From positions 1 to 11,964 of the forward strand of contig SGPL01000786.1 of assembly GCA_004802705.1 (NCBI GenBank): 11,964 bases of DNA, given 5' to 3'. Made by a program: the position numbers and the translations under genes. Below, one piece after another: positions 8,499 to 11,964 of this stretch. The notes beneath the pieces were generated by a model that was not told where the DNA came from, ran no database searches, and saw only the letters and a program-made list of their open reading frames with translations. Numbering within the stretch: the first letter of the stretch is position 1; each line of letters opens with the position of its first letter. The DNA is from Bondarzewia mesenterica. Its lineage: Eukaryota; Basidiomycota; Agaricomycetes; Russulales; Bondarzewiaceae.

Positions 8499-11120
8499 AT
8501 GTCCCCGACATTCCCCCTTCCCCCTCCTCTCCAAGATACCAACATGGCCAATTCAGAACACGACCAACAGCTCTCGCCGTCTCGGCCTTTCTTCCTCGGC
8601 AGCGACAACAGCACCCGCGAGACCGACCAATCCTCCTCTGCCTCCGTACTCATCGCCCCCGCTCCCAAATCCCCCACGAGCCCCTTGCGCCCACGCAATC
8701 GCCAAGAGAGCACCCAGAGCATCACCTACGAGCGTCTCCACACCGGCCTCAGCACCCGCACCACCAGTACCACCGACACCGCCGCCACCTCAAACCCCTT
8801 CAACACCCCCGCATCAGAACAAGCCAATCCCTTCTCCCCACCCGCCAGCGTCGCCAGTTTCAGCCTCGCAGACCGACATCACTTTCCCACCCCTCCTCGC
8901 TCTCCTCTCTCCGTCCCCGCGCTAGCGCGAGCGGGATCGAGACCGTTCAGGTCAATCCCGATGACGACCCTCGCATGCCCCAAGCTCAAGCTCGTGCCGT
9001 CCGCGAAGCCTTCGCTTCCCCCCCCGCGTCGTCCTCTCACCCTCTACCAAAATCCCTCGTCCACCGCCGCCTCCGCTTCTGGCAAACGTCCCTCCGCGCC
9101 CCGCCCTCGTTCGACGATGCTCGCCTTGTCCGATCCCATAGAGAAACCGTGGTTGAAGAAGAAGGACCGCACGGCGTGGTTGGCATATTTCCTCACGTAT
9201 GGCATGACATTGCTCGGCGTGGCGGCGGGCGCGGTGAGGATTTGGACCGGGTGGAAAGGCGTGCCGTTGTTGGGGAATTTGTGTTTGGTGCTGGATGAAC
9301 AGTTTCAAGGGAACGAATTGGATATTGATGCGGTTTGGATGCGAGAAGCGGATATGGGCGGGTTTGGGTATGCGTTTTCTCTCTCTTTGTTTTATTTTAT
9401 TTTATTTTTTGGTGGGACGCGAGCTGACAGTTTTTTGTTTCGGTAGGAACGGCGAGTTCGAGATGACGACGGCGTCGACGAACAACTCGTTCGTGCGGAA
9501 TAACAACCTGTACTTGCTCCCGACGCTGACGTCCGACGTCATCGGGCACGACGCCGTGTTTGACGGGTACACGTTTAACCTCACCGGGTGCACCAACACC
9601 AACTTGACCGCGTGCGGCGCCGTGAGCAACCGTACGGCGGGCACGATTATCAATCCTGTCATGAGCGCGCGGATATCGACCAAGGGGAAGAAGAGCATAC
9701 GGTACGGGCGGGTCGAGGTTCGTGCCAAGTTGCCTAGAGGGTGAGCGGGTCGTTGTTTGCGTCTTTCTGTCTTTTCGAGAATGTTTTGCTGACGAGGATG
9801 ATGCGCTTCGTAGGGACTGGGTGAGTGCCGCGCATTGCGCACCCGAATGCTGAGCGTACGGAATTTGAAAAACTGACGGATATCGCGTGACTCGTTTGAT
9901 CGGCGTGCGCAGATGTGGCCGGCGATATGGATGCTTCCCGAGAACAACACTTACGGACCGTGGCCGATTAGTGGTATGCATTTGTGTTCCCCGCCTCCCA
10001 ATCTTTCCTCATTTTCTTCCTACTCACTGACCTAATTTTTTTTTCACGCCGTATAGGCGAGATTGATATTATGGAAGCGCGCGGGAAGACGTCAACTATC
10101 CCGCCCAGTGCGTCTCTCCCCTTCCCCTTCCCCTTCACACACACACACTATCTCCTTTCTTGCCGAATTCCGAAGCGATGCAATGAACCTCGCTGACGCG
10201 GATGTTTTGTAGGGGCATCAACTACGTGCGCGGCTCGCTCAACTGGGGTCCGTTGACGTGGCTCAACGCGGTGGCGAAGACGTACGGATGGTGGACGATG
10301 CGTCGCTCGTCGTATGCGCTCGGATTCCATACCTACGCGCTCGAATGGTCCCCGGATTTCATGTACGCACCCTCTCTTCCTCCTCCCCTCCCCTCCCCTC
10401 CCCTCTCCCTTCTCTCCCGTTCCCACTCACCATCAAGTGTTTGCTAACGTACTCGGATGTGGGGGTCGAAAACAGGCGGATCTACGTCGACAGTCGGTTG
10501 CAACACATGATCGATCTCAGGTTCACCATCCCGTTCTTCGAGCGTGGGGATTTCCCGGCGTCGGTCTCCAACGCGTCGCAAGAGATCATCCTCGCGAATC
10601 CGTGGGCCGGGAGGGGCAATTCTGCGCCTTTTGACCAGCGTGCGTCCGTTCGTCCCTGTCTTTTTCTCCCCTTCCTTTTTCTTTTTTAATTTTGATTTAT
10701 TGGAGGGAGTCGGACGCGTGCTGATGGTGGTTTTTTGTAGCGTTTTATCTGATCATGGACGTCGCTATCGGCGGTACGAATGGGTGGTTCCCGGATGGCG
10801 CGGGGAACAAACCGTGGTTGAACGGCGCGATCAGTGCGTCTCTTTTTTTTTTGTCGCTGTTCTATGACTCGAGTGGAGTGGCTGACATATTCCTTTCCTA
10901 CCTCGCCTGTCTAGACGCGATGCAGCTGTTCGCGGAGGCGCAGGATGAATGGTACCCGTCGTGGCCCCAGAGCGACGAAGACCGCGCGATGATTGTGTGA
11001 GTGACAACCAAGCCCCCCTCTCTACTCCCTTTTCAATTATCGTATATATGTGAGAGAGAGGCTGACATCATGGTCTTCGTGTTATTCAGGGACTACGTCA
11101 AGATGTGGCAGCTCTGCTAA
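8499..11120 (+). CDS. GH16 membrane-anchored beta-glucanase/transglycosylase-like protein, 10 exons
   Basis: Exons: 8499-9367, 9447-9740, 9814-9820, 9913-9973, 10057-10107, 10213-10362, 10476-10639, 10741-10833, 10915-10996, 11090-11120 (TAA). Residues 1-225 are a Ser/Pro/Thr-rich, presumably cytosolic tail. One membrane segment spans about 227-249, preceded by KKKDR, fitting a type II protein. The luminal or extracellular GH16 fold follows, with sequons near residues 303, 334, 342, 351 and 401. The motif GEIDIMEARG gives the ExDxxE catalytic set: nucleophile E412, D414, acid/base E417. WPAIWMLP, NYVRGSLNWGP, GFHTYALEW, PFYLIMDVAIGG and the C-terminal DYVKMWQLC are typical of basidiomycete GH16 proteins. 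It likely hydrolyses or remodels cell-wall beta-1,3/1,6-glucan. The laminarinase/glucan-binding-protein type and the KRE6/SKN1 type cannot be separated here, and no gene symbol is claimed. The first ATG (8499) is used; ATG 8544 has a better context. The canonical exon 5-exon 6 junction is one base out of frame, so the protein is about 600 residues only if that is an artefact or an unusual donor (10112) is used. Confidence 0.9.
9814..9820 (+). other. 7-nt microexon of the GH16 gene
   Basis: The bases GGACTGG sit between an acceptor (TAG at 9811-9813) and a donor (GTGAGT at 9821). They supply the last base of Gly388 plus Asp389 and Trp390 of the conserved GDW-x-WPAIW segment at the start of the catalytic half. 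The flanking introns are 73 and 92 nt and both contain CTGAC branch-like motifs (9789 and about 9872). Skipping the microexon would shift the frame, so it is needed for a functional protein. Confidence 0.85.
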
Positions 11121-11330
11121 AAAGCCCACGGCAACCGCACCCTCGAGATCCGGTGCTCAGCGGCGGGCTCAGGCGGGTATATATCCTAAACGACTTACAT
11201 CGTCATAAATACTTCGCTTTTTTCCCTTTCCTTCTTTTATTTATTTGTATCGGGTTTGGAAGGGTTTCGCGAGAACGGGATAATGGGGGTTTCGTCGGGG
11301 TCGCTCGCTCGTTCGTTTCGTACTAATGTA

Positions 11331-11379
11331 CAGACCATAGCGATTGGTCGATGATCGACGACCCGTCGATCGCGGTCTG
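11331..11379. repeat. Imperfect inverted repeat (stem-loop) downstream of GH16
   Basis: The arms CAGACC-ata-GCGAT and ATCGC-GGTCTG pair over 11 bp with a 3-base bulge. The interior (GGTCGATGATCGACGACC) can pair again. It could be a transcript-end structure or a chance fold in GC-rich DNA. Confidence 0.4.
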
Positions 11380-11635
11380 GGATACTTTGCATGGTGCGCT
11401 TTCTCGCCTCGTCTCGTCGGGCTTCGGTTTCGGATAGCATATTTTACCACAAACATAAAAGTTCACATTATAGCGCGGTTGGTGGTCTCGTAGGTCACAA
11501 GGCTCCTTCCTAGACGTACGCTGTACGGCGGAGTCGGTGCCTTGCTTGACCCTACTTATATACCAGGTTGTCCGAGGTGTCATGCTTTGGTAAAAATGAT
11601 ATTGTTGAAAGGGCGGGGTGGTTCTGATGAGAGGC

Positions 11636-11639
11636 AAAA
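11636..11639 (-). terminator. RNA polymerase III terminator (T4) of the tRNA gene
   Basis: On the minus strand four T residues lie 20 nt beyond the discriminator base of the tRNA, the usual place and form of a pol III stop signal. Confidence 0.6.
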
Positions 11640-11659
11640 CTCAACAGATTAGAGGTCTA

Positions 11660-11742
11660 TTCGGATACGGGGAATCGAACCCCGAGCTGCCCGCGCACTA
11701 TGCAATGAGAGGCGGCAATGTTAGCCGTTACACCATATCCGA
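11660..11742 (-). tRNA. tRNA-Glu (anticodon CUC), with ~10-nt intron
   Basis: Read on the minus strand, the acceptor stem TCGGATA pairs fully with TATCCGA. The D arm (GTGTAACGGCTAACAT) is of eukaryotic Glu type. The T arm is a perfect CGGGG-TTCGATT-CCCCG. The anticodon loop C-T-CTC-A gives anticodon CUC for GAG codons. About 10 nt between position 37 and the 3' half of the anticodon stem fit a canonical short nuclear tRNA intron. Internal promoter boxes are visible: A box TGGTGTAACGG and B box GGTTCGATTCC (11671-11681). The anticodon stem GCCGC/GCGGG pairs at four of five positions, with G facing G at 27-43. It could be a normal variant or a decayed copy. Confidence 0.9.
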
Positions 11743-11832
11743 TGCTATGTTTAAGAAATCATTTAGACAAAGTAGGTCTTTTACCACGGATGCGTCAGAC
11801 AGTTGTTCAGAATTCCAGAATACCTGTATTAG

Positions 11833-11866
11833 AAAATCCGCATCTGGATCCGCTCCGAGTCCGTCC
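11833..11866. repeat. 34-bp direct repeat, copy 1
   Basis: This copy matches 11930-11963 at 33 of 34 positions (T versus C at 11845/11942). It contains GGATCC and ATCCGCAT motifs reminiscent of the subterminal sequences of some fungal DNA transposons, which is an impression and not a match I can verify. Confidence 0.85.
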
Positions 11867-11929
11867 CAGTCCGTGATGAACCACCGGCGGAATCCCATTA
11901 TGGGTGATATTCCGGGCGGACCGTGCACA

Positions 11930-11963
11930 AAAATCCGCATCCGGATCCGCTCCGAGTCCGTCC
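11930..11963. repeat. 34-bp direct repeat, copy 2 (at window edge)
   Basis: This is the second copy, 97 bp after the first, and it reaches the last base but one of the window, so the array may continue. The spacer between copies (11867-11929) carries TCCGGGCGGACCGTGCAC, which has no match elsewhere that I can see. Confidence 0.85.
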
Positions 11964-11964
11964 A

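Larger units (their letters stand above)
11121..11659. other. 3' flank of the GH16 gene; no supported gene
   Basis: This stretch should carry the GH16 3' UTR and poly(A) site; a CATAAATA element near 11204-11211 is a candidate signal about 85 bp past the stop codon. It also holds a pyrimidine-rich tract (about 11216-11241), the hairpin listed separately and the pol III terminator of the tRNA gene. The short open frames here have no recognisable product. Confidence 0.5.

Noticed and set aside
11728..11940. Minus-strand frame of 70 codons at the right edge
   Set aside because: It runs into the tRNA gene and through the 34-bp repeats, and no product can be recognised.

Overview
The window looks like nuclear DNA from a filamentous basidiomycete fungus, probably an Agaricomycete. 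It has two intron-dense protein genes with short introns (about 49-158 nt), GT...AG borders, GTRNGT-type donors and frequent CTGAC branch-site-like motifs. It also has a eukaryotic tRNA gene with a small intron after the anticodon. Two ambiguous bases (N at 2428 and 6102) point to a draft assembly. No organism name can be read from the sequence.

Layout. (1) Positions 1-1742, minus strand: the 5' part, eight exons, of a multi-pass membrane family 2 glycosyltransferase (GT2). It runs off the left edge just inside the GT-A catalytic domain. (2) Positions 1743-8498: about 6.7 kb with no gene I can support. It holds simple-sequence tracts, a 9-bp minisatellite, a roughly 477-bp imperfect tandem duplication (with a possible third partial copy) and several weaker duplications and palindromes. 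(3) Positions 8499-11120, plus strand: a ten-exon gene for a type II membrane-anchored GH16 glucanase/transglycosylase-like protein of about 600 residues, with the catalytic motif EIDIME. It contains a 7-nt microexon. One exon junction is one base short of keeping frame with the usual splice sites. (4) Positions 11121-11659: 3' flank with a long imperfect hairpin. (5) Positions 11660-11742, minus strand: tRNA-Glu(CUC) with a roughly 10-nt intron, A and B boxes and a T4 terminator. (6) Positions 11833-11963: two near-identical 34-bp direct repeats 97 bp apart, possibly the edge of a repetitive element cut off by the window.

The two protein genes are divergently oriented and both plausibly act on cell-surface polysaccharide: one a membrane synthase for an unknown polymer, the other a wall beta-glucan hydrolase or transglycosylase. 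With 6.7 kb between them, shared regulation is only a speculation. I see no CRISPR array, no recognisable intact transposon, no phage-like region, and nothing I would defend as a new multi-gene system. The best items for follow-up are the microexon, the frame problem in the GH16 gene, the uncharacterised N-terminal domain of the GT2 protein, and the repeat structures.
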